This document shows, one piece after another, positions 25,888-35,845 of a stretch of 64,000 nucleotides of DNA. How positions within the stretch are numbered: the first letter of the stretch is position 1; each line of letters begins with the position of its first letter. The position numbers and the translations under genes are program-made. The stretch is from NCBI GenBank assembly GCA_964555355.1, contig CAZKRY010000003.1, positions 186,001 to 250,000 of the forward strand, read 5' to 3'. Under the pieces are notes generated by a model, which ran no database searches, was not told the origin of the DNA, and worked only from the letters and a program-made list of their open reading frames with translations. Source of the stretch: CAIKBL01 sp964555355. GTDB lineage: Bacteria; Pseudomonadota; Gammaproteobacteria; Ga0077536.

Positions 25888-26005
25888 AGGTTCGCTCTCC
25901 CCTTTTCGTTTCACTCGGTCGGCGCTGCGGAGTGACCCACCCCGGGCGCGCCTCTAAGCGGTCTGCAAATGAATTTTGCGACTGCTTGTAGTATTTTTCG
26001 ACGCC

Positions 26006-27046
26006 ATGTTTCGACGTTATCCAAGCGCCCTCATTCGACCGGCGATCCGCGTGTGGGTTATCGCCTGTTTAACGCTGATAAACATCCCCACCGCAGACGC
26101 CTTCGAACTACTTGGGAAACAAATATCCCCCGGTAGCCGTCATCAACTGACGCTTTATTTAACAAGTGCGCGCGAGACCGACGCGACCGCCATGCCGGTG
26201 CTCGCACTGCGTGGCGCGCGCGAAGGTCCCACACTCTGTCTGACTGCGGCGATCCACGGCGATGAACTCAATGGAGTCGAAGCCATCCGCCGAGTGTTGA
26301 GCGAACTCGAACCGGCCCGCATGTCCGGCGCCCTCATCGGCGTACCAGTCGTCAACGTTTTGGGTTTCACGCAAAACTCACGCGAAACTCCCGACCGGCG
26401 CGATCTCAATCGCTACTTTCCGGGTAAGCCGCATGGAAGTTTCGCCGACCGTATTGCGAATCGACTGTTCACGCAGGTGGTGAAACCACATTGCCGTTAT
26501 TTGGTCGATCTGCACACCGGCTCGTTCATGCGTCACAACTTACCGCAGCTTCGCGCCGATTTGGCCGATCCGGCAGTGCGCGAATTTGCGGCAACCTTTG
26601 GCACCACGCCGGTTTTGCGCAAGCGCGGCAGTTCACGGATGTTGCGCCGAGTGGCGTCCGAACACGGCATTCCGGCGGTGAGTCTTGAATTCGGCGAAGC
26701 CGAAACGCTACAGGCCGAAGCCATCGAAACCGGCGTCGCCGCGCTCAAACAAGCGATTGCTAATTTGAAGATTACCGACGAGCCGACGCCCATCAATGGC
26801 CCTCAACCCGTCTATGAAAGACCGTTCTGGATCCGTGCCGGGCGCAGCGGTTTGTTCGTGAGCAAAAAGGCGTTGGGCGATGAGATCGCGAGCGGCGAGA
26901 TTGTCGGCATCATTGTCGATCCATTGCGGGGGTCGAGCAGTGCGATTAAGGCGCCTGACGCAGGGCGAATTTTAGGACTCGCCAACGATCAAAAAGTATT
27001 ACCGGGTTACGGTCTTTATCATGTCGGGCGGAGCGCCGCGCAATAA
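26006..27046 (+). CDS. Exported succinylglutamate desuccinylase/aspartoacylase-family protein
   Basis: From the ATG at 26006 the protein has 346 residues with an N-terminal signal sequence (MFRRYPSALIRPAIRVWVIACLTLINIPTADA, cleavage after ADA). The M14-type zinc site is seen as AAIHGDELNGVEAIRR (His and Glu ligands) and LVDLHTGSF (His ligand), with DRRDLNRYFPG between them. Family members deacylate amino acids such as N-acetylaspartate or succinylglutamate, or act as carboxypeptidases. Export to the periplasm points to peptide, amide or ester turnover outside the cytoplasm. A TTG at 25976 would extend the frame by 10 residues. Confidence 0.8.
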   Translation: MFRRYPSALIRPAIRVWVIACLTLINIPTADAFELLGKQISPGSRHQLTLYLTSARETDATAMPVLALRGAREGPTLCLTAAIHGDELNGVEAIRRVLSELEPARMSGALIGVPVVNVLGFTQNSRETPDRRDLNRYFPGKPHGSFADRIANRLFTQVVKPHCRYLVDLHTGSFMRHNLPQLRADLADPAVREFAATFGTTPVLRKRGSSRMLRRVASEHGIPAVSLEFGEAETLQAEAIETGVAALKQAIANLKITDEPTPINGPQPVYERPFWIRAGRSGLFVSKKALGDEIASGEIVGIIVDPLRGSSSAIKAPDAGRILGLANDQKVLPGYGLYHVGRSAAQ

Positions 27047-27064
27047 CGATGCGCTTAAAAATTG

Positions 27065-27093
27065 CCGAGGGGACTTAGGCGCAGTCCCCTCGG
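27065..27093. terminator. Bidirectional terminator-like hairpin
   Basis: CCGAGGGGACT and AGTCCCCTCGG form a perfect 11-bp stem with a 7-nt loop. It lies between the convergent deacylase-like gene and the LLM gene at 27155. No long T-run follows on either side. Confidence 0.7.
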
Positions 27094-27154
27094 AGAGTGC
27101 TCACTAGGAAATGTCGTTGTTGTAGTTAAATCAGTAGCGGAAATTTAGGGATAT

Positions 27155-28192
27155 CTACCGAAACTTCGGCGCGACCTGTTTCGCAAACAGATCCATGCTC
27201 GCGCGAATATACCGTGGCTCGAGGCCCGGCAGCGCCTGCGCCGTAACCATATGGGTGACGCGGCCGCGCTTGACGTAATCGGCGATCATTTCGCAAGCAT
27301 CTTTCGGCGTGCCCACGATCGCGTCCTCGCCAAAGAAGCTGAAGTGCTGCTTTTTGATCATTTCATCGACCGAGGGAATACCTTCAAGCGCTTTATCGTC
27401 ACCCGGCTTGTCGTTGGCTTCCGAGAACCATTTGGCGTAGCAGCTCGCCATGTAATGCAGAGGCTTTGCCGCCAGTTCCCACGCCTGTTCGCGGCTCGGC
27501 GCCACATACACCGCACGGAGTTGCGCGATATTGTATTCCGCTGGATTACGTCCCGCAGCGCGCAACGCGTCGTCGTACATCTTGTCGAGAAAGGTTGAAC
27601 CCACTGCCTGAAAATGGAAGCCCATTTTGGCGGCGCGCTCAATCGCTTTCGGCGCAATCGCGCCCAACCACAACGGCGGATGCGGTCGTTGCAGCGCCGG
27701 CGGCACGATTTTAATTTTGTTCAATTTGCTGAACTTGCCATCGAAGGTCACCGTCTCTCCGCTCAGCAGGCGCTGTATGACGGCAATCCCTTCCTGCAAG
27801 CGCGCGCCGCGTTCGGTGTGTGAGATCCCTTGATCAGAGAATTCTTCACGGCGGTACCCAAGGCCGACGCCAAGTTCAAACCGGCCGTTTGAAATGAGGT
27901 CGACGGTCGCCGTGTCTTCGGCGATCCGCACCGGGTTGTGCAGCGGCAACAGGACTAAGAACGTTCCGATCCGGATCCGTGAGGTGCGAGCAGCAATTGC
28001 CGCTGCGATCGGTAACAATGACGGCGAGTAGCCATCATCCACGAAGTGATGTTCGGTCAGCCAGGCGTCGTCATAGCCCATGGCCTCGGAATCGGCGATT
28101 AAGTCGAGATGCGTGCGATACACCGTATCCCACGGTTGACGTGCGAAGTCTGGGTTACGGAACGGCCACAGTACGCCAAAGCGTAAACTCAT
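27155..28192 (-). CDS. Luciferase-like (LLM) flavin/F420-dependent oxidoreductase
   Basis: The 345-residue protein has the LLM barrel signature: LRFGVLWPFRNPDF, YDDAWLTEHHFVDDGYSPSLLPIAAAIAARTSRIRIGTFLVLLPLHNPVRIAEDTATVDLISNGRFELGVGLGYRREEFSDQG. These segments bind the flavin and line the substrate pocket. It is a single-gene unit convergent with the deacylase-like gene, and diverges from rlmJ with 134 bp between starts. It resembles the LLM protein at 9389-10420 in length and spacing. The reductant and substrate are not readable. Confidence 0.85.
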   Translation of the reverse strand: MSLRFGVLWPFRNPDFARQPWDTVYRTHLDLIADSEAMGYDDAWLTEHHFVDDGYSPSLLPIAAAIAARTSRIRIGTFLVLLPLHNPVRIAEDTATVDLISNGRFELGVGLGYRREEFSDQGISHTERGARLQEGIAVIQRLLSGETVTFDGKFSKLNKIKIVPPALQRPHPPLWLGAIAPKAIERAAKMGFHFQAVGSTFLDKMYDDALRAAGRNPAEYNIAQLRAVYVAPSREQAWELAAKPLHYMASCYAKWFSEANDKPGDDKALEGIPSVDEMIKKQHFSFFGEDAIVGTPKDACEMIADYVKRGRVTHMVTAQALPGLEPRYIRASMDLFAKQVAPKFR

Positions 28193-28326
28193 TGGGCAAA
28201 CTCCTAATCATTTTTGAATCAGCGCGAGCGCGGTGGCTGCATCGCGAGACGGAAATTACACTCGCCTCCACCATTCGGCAAGCCGCCGTCCGGTGTGCGG
28301 CGCAATAGAAAGCCCATTATTCACCC

Positions 28327-29175
28327 ATGCTGAGTTATCGCCACGCCTTCCACGCCGGCAACCACGCGGATGTTTTAAAGCACGCCGCGCTCGCGTTGAT
28401 TTTTCAAGCGCTCCAACGCAAAGACGCGGGTTTTTGCTTTATCGACACGCATGCGGGCGCTGGCGGGTATGACTTGCGGTCCACCGAAGCGACCAAGAAT
28501 TCAGAATACCGTGGCGGGATCGCGCGGATCTGGAGCCGCGCGGATGCGCCCATGGGGTTGCAACCTTACCTATCCGTGTTACGCGAACTCAATTCGCCGA
28601 AGTTTTCCGATATCCGTTTCTATCCTGGATCGCCGGTGGTCGCCCAACATCTGCTACGTCATCAGGATCGTATGGTGTTGATCGAACGACATCCCACCGA
28701 TCACGCGGCGCTGGCGAAAAATCTTGGACACGCGCCGCATTGCCGCATCGAACAGGGCGATGGGTTTCAATTGTTGAAAGCCTTTGTACCGCCGCATGAG
28801 CGGCGTGGGGTGGTGTTGCTCGATCCGGCCTATGAATTAAAGTCGGACTATCGCGCGGTGTTGAACACTGTCATCGATGCCACCGCGCGGTGGGCGACCG
28901 GCACCTATCTCATATGGTACCCACTCATTGCGCGCAGCGAACCCGCGCAGTTGGTGAGACGCACCCAGGCAAGTGGACTCAAACGCGTGCTTAATATCGA
29001 ACTTATCGTGGCAAAAGCGTCCCCCGCCGCTGGCCTTTGGGGTTCTGGTTTATTGATCGTCAACCCACCGTATCAACTCGATACACAACTGAAATCAGTG
29101 TTAGCGTGGTTGCACGCGGTACTCGCGGAGCCCCACGTGGAACGCGGCGAGGTCCGTTGGTTAATTCCCGAATGA
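28327..29175 (+). CDS. rlmJ: 23S rRNA (adenine-2030 N6)-methyltransferase
   Basis: RlmJ methylates A2030 of 23S rRNA. The 282-residue protein starts MLSYRHAFHAGNHADVLKHAAL, the family's hallmark N terminus. Further landmarks are FIDTHAGAGGYDL (SAM-binding loop, about 38-50), RFYPGSP, IERHPTDHAAL and the catalytic LLDPAYE (166-170), where E. coli has DPPYE; the Ala is a mild change in this motif. The next gene, pgm, converges on it with only 3 bp between stop codons. Confidence 0.92.
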   Translation: MLSYRHAFHAGNHADVLKHAALALIFQALQRKDAGFCFIDTHAGAGGYDLRSTEATKNSEYRGGIARIWSRADAPMGLQPYLSVLRELNSPKFSDIRFYPGSPVVAQHLLRHQDRMVLIERHPTDHAALAKNLGHAPHCRIEQGDGFQLLKAFVPPHERRGVVLLDPAYELKSDYRAVLNTVIDATARWATGTYLIWYPLIARSEPAQLVRRTQASGLKRVLNIELIVAKASPAAGLWGSGLLIVNPPYQLDTQLKSVLAWLHAVLAEPHVERGEVRWLIPE

Positions 29176-29178
29176 CGC

Positions 29179-30813
29179 TTATCCAATGGCGTTCGTCACC
29201 AGTGCTTGGGCTTGCGCTTGCAGCAGTCTCAGATGCGCGTCGTCGCGAAAGCTCTCGGCGTAAATTTTATAAACGTCTTCGGTACCGGAAGGCCGTGCCG
29301 CGAACCAGCCATGCGTGGTCGTGACTTTTAAGCCGCCGATCGCTTCCTGATTGCCGGGCGCGTTCGTGAAGACTTGTACGATCGGATCACCCGCGCATTC
29401 GGTGGCCGTGATCGCGCTTGGGGTCAATTTTTTTAATTTGAACTTTTGCTCGGGCGTCGCGGGTGCATCGATTCGTGCGTAACACGTCGCACCAAATCGC
29501 GCTTCCAACTGCGCATAGTGTTCGGCCGGATTTTTCCCCGTGCGCGCGGTAATTTCCGCTGCCAGCAAATTCAGCAGAATACCGTCCTTATCGGTGGTCC
29601 ACGCCGTGCCGTCGTGTCGCAGAAAAGAGGCGCCAGCGCTTTCTTCACCGCCAAACGCCAGCGTGCCCGCGTGCAGGCCCGGGACAAACCACTTAAAGCC
29701 GACCGGCACTTCGCACAATGTGCGTCCAGCCGCTTCCACCACACGATCGATCATGCTGCTGCTGACGAGCGTCTTACCGATGCCGGCCTGCGTCGACCAT
29801 TGCGACCGGTGTCGCAACAAATAGTCAACCGCCACGCTCAAATAATGATTGGGCGGCAGGAGTCCACGGCGCGTTACGATCCCGTGGCGATCATGATCCG
29901 CATCGCAGGCAAAGGCCACATCGAATTGCGCGCTCAAACTCGTGAGACCTTGCATGACGTAGGGTGATGAAGGGTCCATGCGCAACTGGCCATCCCAGTC
30001 CCGAGTCAGAAACCGAAACGTCGGATCAACCGCCGGGTTGACCACCCGCAGATTTAAGCCGTACTGCTCACCAATGCGCGCCCAGTAATTAACCCCGGCC
30101 CCACCCAGCGGATCGACGCCCAGCTGCAATCCGCTCGCGCGGATGGCTTCCATCTCCAGCACCGCACTGAGGTCGTCGACATAGTGACTGACATAGTCGA
30201 ACGCTTGCGTGGTGGCGGCCTCTTGTGCCACACGCAGACTTACTCGGCGAACGTGGTTTAGCGCGCTCAGCAATTCATTCGCGCGAGCTTCAATCCATGC
30301 GGTCTCGCCGGTACCTGCCGGTCCGCCGTGCGGCGGGTTGTACTTAAAACCACCGTCCTGCGGCGGATTGTGCGAGGGCGTAATCAGAATGCCATCCGCA
30401 AGCCCCTGTGTACGGCCACCGTTGTAACGCAAGATCGCGTGCGAGACGACTGGAGTGGGCGTGAATTCGCCATTCGCTGCAAGCCTTACCTGCACGCCGT
30501 TGCCGGCTAATACTTCGAGCGCCGTGGCATGCGCAGGGGTCGAAAGCGCGTGAGTGTCTTGGCCGAGGAACAACGGTCCGTCGATTTGTTCTTTTGCGCG
30601 GTAGTCGCAAATCGCCTGCGTCACCGCCATGATGTGCGCCTCGTTGAATGACGAGTCGAAGGCCGATCCACGATGGCCAGAGGTCCCGAAGGCGATGCGC
30701 TGCGAGGGGATCGCCGAATCGGGCTTTTGGCAGTAATACGCCGTCACCAGCTTGGGGATATCGATCAATTCAGTAACAAGCGGCAGGTTTCCGGCGGCGG
30801 CATGCGTGGTCAT
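29179..30813 (-). CDS. pgm: Phosphoglucomutase (alpha-D-glucose phosphate-specific)
   Basis: The enzyme interconverts glucose 1-phosphate and glucose 6-phosphate. The 544 residues match E. coli Pgm in size. The phosphoserine loop is ILITPSHNPPQDGGFKYNPPHGGP (Ser147), the metal loop is FACDADHDRHG (Asp304, 306, 308), the sugar-binding loop is FGGEESAG, and the phosphate-binding loop RPSGTEDVYKIYAESF lies near the C terminus. It is a single gene, convergent with rlmJ and divergent from the ABC transporter at 30895. It supplies precursors for glycogen, trehalose or surface polysaccharides. Confidence 0.94.
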   Translation of the reverse strand: MTTHAAAGNLPLVTELIDIPKLVTAYYCQKPDSAIPSQRIAFGTSGHRGSAFDSSFNEAHIMAVTQAICDYRAKEQIDGPLFLGQDTHALSTPAHATALEVLAGNGVQVRLAANGEFTPTPVVSHAILRYNGGRTQGLADGILITPSHNPPQDGGFKYNPPHGGPAGTGETAWIEARANELLSALNHVRRVSLRVAQEAATTQAFDYVSHYVDDLSAVLEMEAIRASGLQLGVDPLGGAGVNYWARIGEQYGLNLRVVNPAVDPTFRFLTRDWDGQLRMDPSSPYVMQGLTSLSAQFDVAFACDADHDRHGIVTRRGLLPPNHYLSVAVDYLLRHRSQWSTQAGIGKTLVSSSMIDRVVEAAGRTLCEVPVGFKWFVPGLHAGTLAFGGEESAGASFLRHDGTAWTTDKDGILLNLLAAEITARTGKNPAEHYAQLEARFGATCYARIDAPATPEQKFKLKKLTPSAITATECAGDPIVQVFTNAPGNQEAIGGLKVTTTHGWFAARPSGTEDVYKIYAESFRDDAHLRLLQAQAQALVTNAIG

Positions 30814-30894
30814 AATCGAACTGCTTCCCTATCACCCAAGTGTTGCAAGCTTAGCGCATGCCGATCGCGGCAGGTGCCGGAATATTAATCACGC

Positions 30895-32670
30895 ATGGCA
30901 TCCCTCGACCCGACCGCACAACGTGCCCCATCCAAAGACCTAACCCAACTACGCCTGCTCTGGCAGTTTGTGCGGCCATATCGCTGGCGCGTGCTCGGCG
31001 CGGCGGTGGCGCTCATTGTGGCCGCGCTCAGCGTGCTCGCCATCGGGCAGGGCTTGAAGCTCGTCATCGATCACGGCATTTCTCGCGGCAACCCAGGTTA
31101 TTTGGATCGTGCGCTGTTGGGTCTACTGGTGGTCATCACGGTCATGGCCGGGGCTACCTACTGTCGGTTTTATCTCGTAACTTGGCTCGGCGAACGGGTC
31201 ACCTCGGATATCAAGCGCAGCGTGTTCGATCATTTGCTCGCGTTATCGCCGACCTTTTTTGAACAGACTCGCACCGGCGAAATCATCTCGCGACTGACCA
31301 ACGATACCGCGCTACTTGAAGTCGTGGTCGGCTCTTCCGCCTCCTTCGCGCTGCGCAATTTATTGCTTATGCTGGGCGCGCTCGTGATGCTCGCCATTAC
31401 CTCGCTCAAACTGACCGCGCTCGTGCTAATCGGCATTCCCATCGTTTTTCTACCGATCATCGTGTTTGGCAAACGCGTGCGCGCGCTGTCGCGTCAAAGC
31501 CAGGATCGCATCGCCGATGTCGCGGCCTATGTCGATGAAACCTTACATGAGATCCGCACGGTGCAAGCTTACGTCCATGAAGCGCATGATCGCGCGCGCT
31601 TCGGCAGTCGCGTTGAAAGTCAGTTTGACACGGCCCGCCGCCGCATTAGCGTGCGCGCGGTGATGGTGGCACAGGTGCTGTTTCTCGCCTTCGCCGCGAT
31701 CGGGGCGATTTTATGGATCGGCGGCCATGATGTCGTCGCCGGACGAATTTCGGGCGGCGAACTCTCGGCCTTCGTGTTCTACGCGGTATTGGTGGCCGGC
31801 GCGGTAGGCGCGATTGCGGAAGTCATGGGAGATTTACAGCGCGCCGCCGGGGCCGCGGAGCGGCTGCTGGAACTCTTGGCTACCACTCCAGCGATCGCAC
31901 CGCCGGCCGCACCGATCGCCTTACCGGCAACGGTGCGCGGCGCGCTTGCCTTTGAGCAGGTGAGCTTCGTCTATCCACTACGCCTTGAGACGCCGGCGTT
32001 GAGCGAAGTTTCGCTGGTCATCGCGCCGGGCGAGAAAGTCGCCTTGGTCGGCCCCTCCGGCGCGGGTAAGACCACGTTGTTTCAGTTATTACTCAGATTC
32101 TACGATCCGACTCACGGCCGCATTACACTCGATGGCCATGATCTCGCGTCACTCGATCCGGCGGCCGTCCGGCGCGCTTTGGCACTCGTCCCGCAAGAAC
32201 CGGTGATCTTCGCCGCGAGTGTCGGTGACAACGTGCGTTATGCGCGCCCCGAGGCGAGTGATGCGGAAGTGCGCGCCGCCTGCGAGGCCGCTTATGCGGA
32301 TGAGTTTATCGACCGCCTGCCGCAAGGCCTCGCCACCGAACTCGGCGAACGCGGAGTCCGTTTGTCAGGCGGTCAACGACAACGTCTAGCGATTGCGCGC
32401 GCTATCCTCGCCGCCCGCCCCATTTTGCTGCTTGACGAGGCAACTAGCAGTCTCGATGCCGAATCCGAGCGTCTCGTGCAGCTCGCGATGACCGAATTAA
32501 TGCGCAACCACACCACGCTCATCATCGCGCATCGGTTGGCCACTGTGCAGAATGTCGACCGCATCGTGGTGCTCGATCATGGCCGCCTCGTCGAAGCCGG
32601 CACGCACGACAGTTTGGTCGCCCTCGGCGGGTTGTATGCCAAGCTCGCCGCACTGCAATTTGGTTACTAA
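30895..32670 (+). CDS. ABC exporter, fused permease and ATPase (MsbA/BmrA type)
   Basis: The 591-residue half-transporter has a six-helix membrane domain (about 25-310) and a nucleotide-binding domain (about 350-585). Walker A is GPSGAGKT (386-393), the Q-loop is LVPQEP, the signature is LSGGQ (490-494), Walker B is ILLLDE (510-515) and the switch His is His546. It should work as a homodimer exporting a lipid or drug. Of known groups it is closest in layout to bacterial lipid/multidrug exporters. The LLM gene follows on the same strand after 80 bp. Confidence 0.9.
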   Translation: MASLDPTAQRAPSKDLTQLRLLWQFVRPYRWRVLGAAVALIVAALSVLAIGQGLKLVIDHGISRGNPGYLDRALLGLLVVITVMAGATYCRFYLVTWLGERVTSDIKRSVFDHLLALSPTFFEQTRTGEIISRLTNDTALLEVVVGSSASFALRNLLLMLGALVMLAITSLKLTALVLIGIPIVFLPIIVFGKRVRALSRQSQDRIADVAAYVDETLHEIRTVQAYVHEAHDRARFGSRVESQFDTARRRISVRAVMVAQVLFLAFAAIGAILWIGGHDVVAGRISGGELSAFVFYAVLVAGAVGAIAEVMGDLQRAAGAAERLLELLATTPAIAPPAAPIALPATVRGALAFEQVSFVYPLRLETPALSEVSLVIAPGEKVALVGPSGAGKTTLFQLLLRFYDPTHGRITLDGHDLASLDPAAVRRALALVPQEPVIFAASVGDNVRYARPEASDAEVRAACEAAYADEFIDRLPQGLATELGERGVRLSGGQRQRLAIARAILAARPILLLDEATSSLDAESERLVQLAMTELMRNHTTLIIAHRLATVQNVDRIVVLDHGRLVEAGTHDSLVALGGLYAKLAALQFGY

Positions 32671-32750
32671 AAAAGCGCGTTTTGAAGGCTCGCGCTGTCG
32701 GAAAAATACGAGTAATCTCGCGCCCCTAACACATTGCCCCGGAGGGAGTT

Positions 32751-33821
32751 ATGGATTTCGGTTTCGTCTTCATGGGTTCGGTCAAAGTCGCGAACCAAGT
32801 CAAACACGCCGAAGACCGTGGTTATTCGCACGCCTGGCTGTACGACACGCAAATGCTCGGTAGCGAAGTCTATGCCGCGCTCGCGTTATGCGCCGCAAAC
32901 ACCCGGAAAATCAAGCTCGGGCCAGGCGTTACCAATCCTAAGTCGCGGATCGCGCCGCTCACCGCCTGCGGCATGGCGACCATCAACGAAATCGCACCAG
33001 GTCGCGCAATTCTCGGCATCGGCACCGGCAACACCACACGCCGCACGATGGGCATGCCGGCCGCGCGTTTGGACGAATTGCGCGATCACATCCGGGTTTG
33101 TCAGGGTCTGTTCAAGCACGAGATCACGGATTATTCGGAAGGTGATCGTCATCGCAAGATCCGTTTTTTGAACCCAGATATGGGTTTCATCAACATCAAG
33201 GATCACATTCCGGTTTACATCTCCGCGAGCGGCCCAAAAGTCGCGCAAATGGCCGGCGAAATGGCCGATGGCGTCATCCTCTTCGGCGCGGTACATCCCT
33301 CGCTCATCAAGTGGATGGTGGATAACGTCAAAGAAGGCGCACGTCGCGCCGGCCGCGATCCCAACAAAATTTACATCCTATCGATGACGGCGTTTTACCT
33401 GACCAAGAACGACAAGGACATCGAAACCCGTGCAGTGCGCGAAGCAGTCGGCCCGATGGTCGCCTCGAGCAGCAATATTTTCGCGCTCTCCACCCACCAG
33501 AATCCTGACCTGCTGCCGGCCGACCTGCGCGATGAATTGGTGGCTTTTACCGATGTCTATCGTGATCCGGAAGCGCCGATTGAAACCCGTCATCTCAAGC
33601 TCTACAGCGGTTATCTGCAAAAACTGCGTCCGGAACACGAGGCTTTGATGACCAAAAAGATCATGCAAGCGACGACGTTGGTCGGAACCAAGGACCAGGT
33701 CATCGATCAGATTAAGCAGATGCAAGCCGCGGGCGTGCATCAAGTGGCCGTGCAGCCGGTCTCCGATACCTCTGACGTCATCGACCAGTTTGCGAACGAA
33801 ATCATGCCGGCATTTCGCTAG
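32751..33821 (+). CDS. LLM-class F420-type oxidoreductase (Mer-like)
   Basis: The 356-residue protein resembles the methylenetetrahydromethanopterin-reductase-like branch of LLM enzymes: DFGFVFMGSVKVANQVKHAEDRGYSHAWLYD, then IKLGPGVTNPKSRIAPLTACGMATINEIAPGRAILGIGTGNTTRRTMG, and VYISASGPKVAQMAGEMADGVILFG. A GGAGGGAGTT ribosome site precedes the ATG. The segment from about 220 to 300 is longer than in the other LLM proteins here. A hairpin follows the stop, so it probably ends its transcript. Cofactor and substrate are not readable. Confidence 0.85.
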   Translation: MDFGFVFMGSVKVANQVKHAEDRGYSHAWLYDTQMLGSEVYAALALCAANTRKIKLGPGVTNPKSRIAPLTACGMATINEIAPGRAILGIGTGNTTRRTMGMPAARLDELRDHIRVCQGLFKHEITDYSEGDRHRKIRFLNPDMGFINIKDHIPVYISASGPKVAQMAGEMADGVILFGAVHPSLIKWMVDNVKEGARRAGRDPNKIYILSMTAFYLTKNDKDIETRAVREAVGPMVASSSNIFALSTHQNPDLLPADLRDELVAFTDVYRDPEAPIETRHLKLYSGYLQKLRPEHEALMTKKIMQATTLVGTKDQVIDQIKQMQAAGVHQVAVQPVSDTSDVIDQFANEIMPAFR

Positions 33822-33838
33822 GCGGAAGTTGTAAAAGG

Positions 33839-33863
33839 GGGCGCCCGGATTTCTTGGGCGCCC
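33839..33863 (+). terminator. Terminator-like hairpin after the LLM gene
   Basis: GGGCGCCC (33839-33846) pairs with GGGCGCCC (33856-33863) across a 9-nt loop. It lies 18 bp after the stop codon of the LLM gene. The T-tract downstream is weak. Confidence 0.6.
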
Positions 33864-33942
33864 GTAAATCCTAATTTCAACCCTTTATCCCTTCGCGACG
33901 AGACGCTATCTTCCCTCGCCTACGCCACCTTCGCGAAGCAAC

Positions 33943-35157
33943 ATGACAATCCCCGTCTCCGGCCCTTTGCGGGGCACCTTCACCCTGTTACCAATCTCGC
34001 AGGTGCATTACGGCGCCGGCAGCATAACGCGACTTGGCGAGACATTGGCGCGGCAAGGTATTCGCCGTGCGCTGATGATTACTGGCCGCACACTCGCGAC
34101 ACAAACCGATCTGGTGACAAAAGTGGTCAATGCGGCGAACGGACGCATCGCGGGCGTTTTTCACGATACCGTCCAACACGTGCATCGGCAGTCGGTATTG
34201 CGCGCAACCGAAGCGGCGCACGGGGTATCGGCCGATGGCATCGTCTCGTTTGGCGGCGGCACCCCGAACGACACCGGCAAGGCCGTGGTCCTCGCGCTCG
34301 CCGAGAATATCCGCACGCCGTCAGCGTTCGACGCCGCACGCGTTAAATTCACCTATCCGAATTCAGTGGAAGTTCCTCCAGTGCGCGGCAAGGCCGTGCC
34401 GATGATCGCCATCTCAACCACTTTATCTGGCGGCGAATTCACGCATTTCGCGGGCATCACGGATGAGATCCGCAGAGTCAAAGACCTGTATATCGACGCC
34501 AAGCTCGCCGCGCACGAAGTTTTTCTCGATCCTGAATTGACCCTCGCGACTCCCCTATGGCTATGGCTGTCGACCGGTATGCGGTCAGTTGATCACTGCA
34601 TAGAAGCGTTGTGTTCAACCACTGCGCACCCCATGACCGATGCGCTCGCCGCGCACGCGCTCACTACGCTCGCGCGCACCTTGCGCGCGTGCAAAGCGGA
34701 TCCGAATGACCTACAAGCGCGCACCGAGGCGCAGTTAGCGGCATGGATGTCGGTATGCGGGCTCGCCAATGTCAATTTGGGTTTGAGTCATGGCATTGGG
34801 CATCAGCTGGGGGCCCGCAACAACGTGCCACACGGCGTCACTTCTTGCGTCATGATGGGACCGGTCATGGATTTTAATCGTCCCTTTGTCACGGCCCGGC
34901 ACGCCTATATCGCCGAGTTGCTCGGCTGCGTAACGCAAGGGTTGTCACCGCTCGTCGCCGCGGAACGCGCACGCGAAGCGGTCGAAACTTTGGTGCGGGA
35001 CTTAAGCCTGCCCGCGCGACTCCGGGATGTCGGTGTGACCCGGGATGATTTCGCGGCGCTCGCGCACGATGCGCTGGAAGACTTGGTGGTGGCTTCGAAT
35101 CCACGTCCGGTCACTTCGGTCGAAGATGTGATCGAAGTGCTGGAACGCGCGTACTAA
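33943..35157 (+). CDS. Iron-containing alcohol dehydrogenase / maleylacetate reductase-like
   Basis: The 404-residue protein has the Fe-ADH fold: an N-terminal Rossmann-like part (VHYGAGSITRLGETLARQGIRRALMITGRTLA; GGGTPNDTGKAV) and an all-helical metal domain with STGMRSVDHCIEALCS and LGLSHGIGHQLGARNNVPHG, which supply the Asp/His metal ligands. The SGGEFTHFAGIT loop and length fit the maleylacetate reductase branch, which acts at the end of chlorinated or hydroxylated aromatic pathways with NADH. General alcohol dehydrogenase activity is the alternative. A GNAT gene follows 15 bp downstream. Confidence 0.8.
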   Translation: MTIPVSGPLRGTFTLLPISQVHYGAGSITRLGETLARQGIRRALMITGRTLATQTDLVTKVVNAANGRIAGVFHDTVQHVHRQSVLRATEAAHGVSADGIVSFGGGTPNDTGKAVVLALAENIRTPSAFDAARVKFTYPNSVEVPPVRGKAVPMIAISTTLSGGEFTHFAGITDEIRRVKDLYIDAKLAAHEVFLDPELTLATPLWLWLSTGMRSVDHCIEALCSTTAHPMTDALAAHALTTLARTLRACKADPNDLQARTEAQLAAWMSVCGLANVNLGLSHGIGHQLGARNNVPHGVTSCVMMGPVMDFNRPFVTARHAYIAELLGCVTQGLSPLVAAERAREAVETLVRDLSLPARLRDVGVTRDDFAALAHDALEDLVVASNPRPVTSVEDVIEVLERAY

Positions 35158-35172
35158 TAGCGGCATCTGGCA

Positions 35173-35781
35173 GTGACGGCTTCCAATGTGATTGAGAGCG
35201 TCCCGCTAACGGGCGCGCACGTCGAACTTCTACCGCTCGCGGAAGTTCATCGCGAAGCGCTACGCCCGGCCGCGCAGGATGCGCGAATTTGGGAATACAC
35301 GGTGATGATTGGGACTGGCGCGGGTTTCGATCGCTGGTTCGATACGACGCTGACCGAGCGCGCCTCGGGCCACAAATATCCGTTTGTGGTGCGCCTGCGC
35401 GCGACGGGAGAGTTTGTCGGCAGCACAAGTTTTCTTGATGTCAATCTCCGTCACCGACGGCTTGAAATCGGCGCGACCTGGTATCACCCAAGGGTGTGGG
35501 GCACGGCCGTCAATGCGGATTGCAAAAATCTGTTGTTACAGGATGCATTTGCGCGTCTCGCCATGAACCGCGTGGCGTTGTTGACCGATCGGTTGAATCT
35601 CCGCTCGCAGGCGGCGATCGCCAAACTCGGTGCCACTCGCGAAGGGGTCATGCGGGCGCACATGGTGACCCAAGGTGAGCGCATCCGGGATAGCGCGCTG
35701 TATAGCATCACACGCGCGGAGTGGCCGGAGATAGCTGCGAACCTAACGCTAAGAATAGCGACTGCGATTCCAACCGACTGA
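35173..35781 (+). CDS. GNAT-family N-acetyltransferase (RimJ/RimL-like)
   Basis: The 202-residue protein, starting at GTG, has LTGAHVELLPLAEVHREAL, GEFVGSTSFLDVNLRHRRLEIGATWYHPRVWGTAVNADCKNLLLQDAF and RVALLTDRLNLRSQAAIAKLGATREGVMRAH, which is the RimJ/RimL (Acetyltransf_3) pattern. These proteins acetylate ribosomal-protein N termini, amino acids or small amines. It starts 15 bp after the Fe-ADH gene and is probably co-transcribed. The substrate is unknown. Confidence 0.83.
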   Translation: MTASNVIESVPLTGAHVELLPLAEVHREALRPAAQDARIWEYTVMIGTGAGFDRWFDTTLTERASGHKYPFVVRLRATGEFVGSTSFLDVNLRHRRLEIGATWYHPRVWGTAVNADCKNLLLQDAFARLAMNRVALLTDRLNLRSQAAIAKLGATREGVMRAHMVTQGERIRDSALYSITRAEWPEIAANLTLRIATAIPTD

Positions 35782-35845
35782 GATGCATAGACGCGCACGG
35801 CGCTTTGTTGTGTAGTACGGTCATCTCGCTTACCGGGGGTTCCCG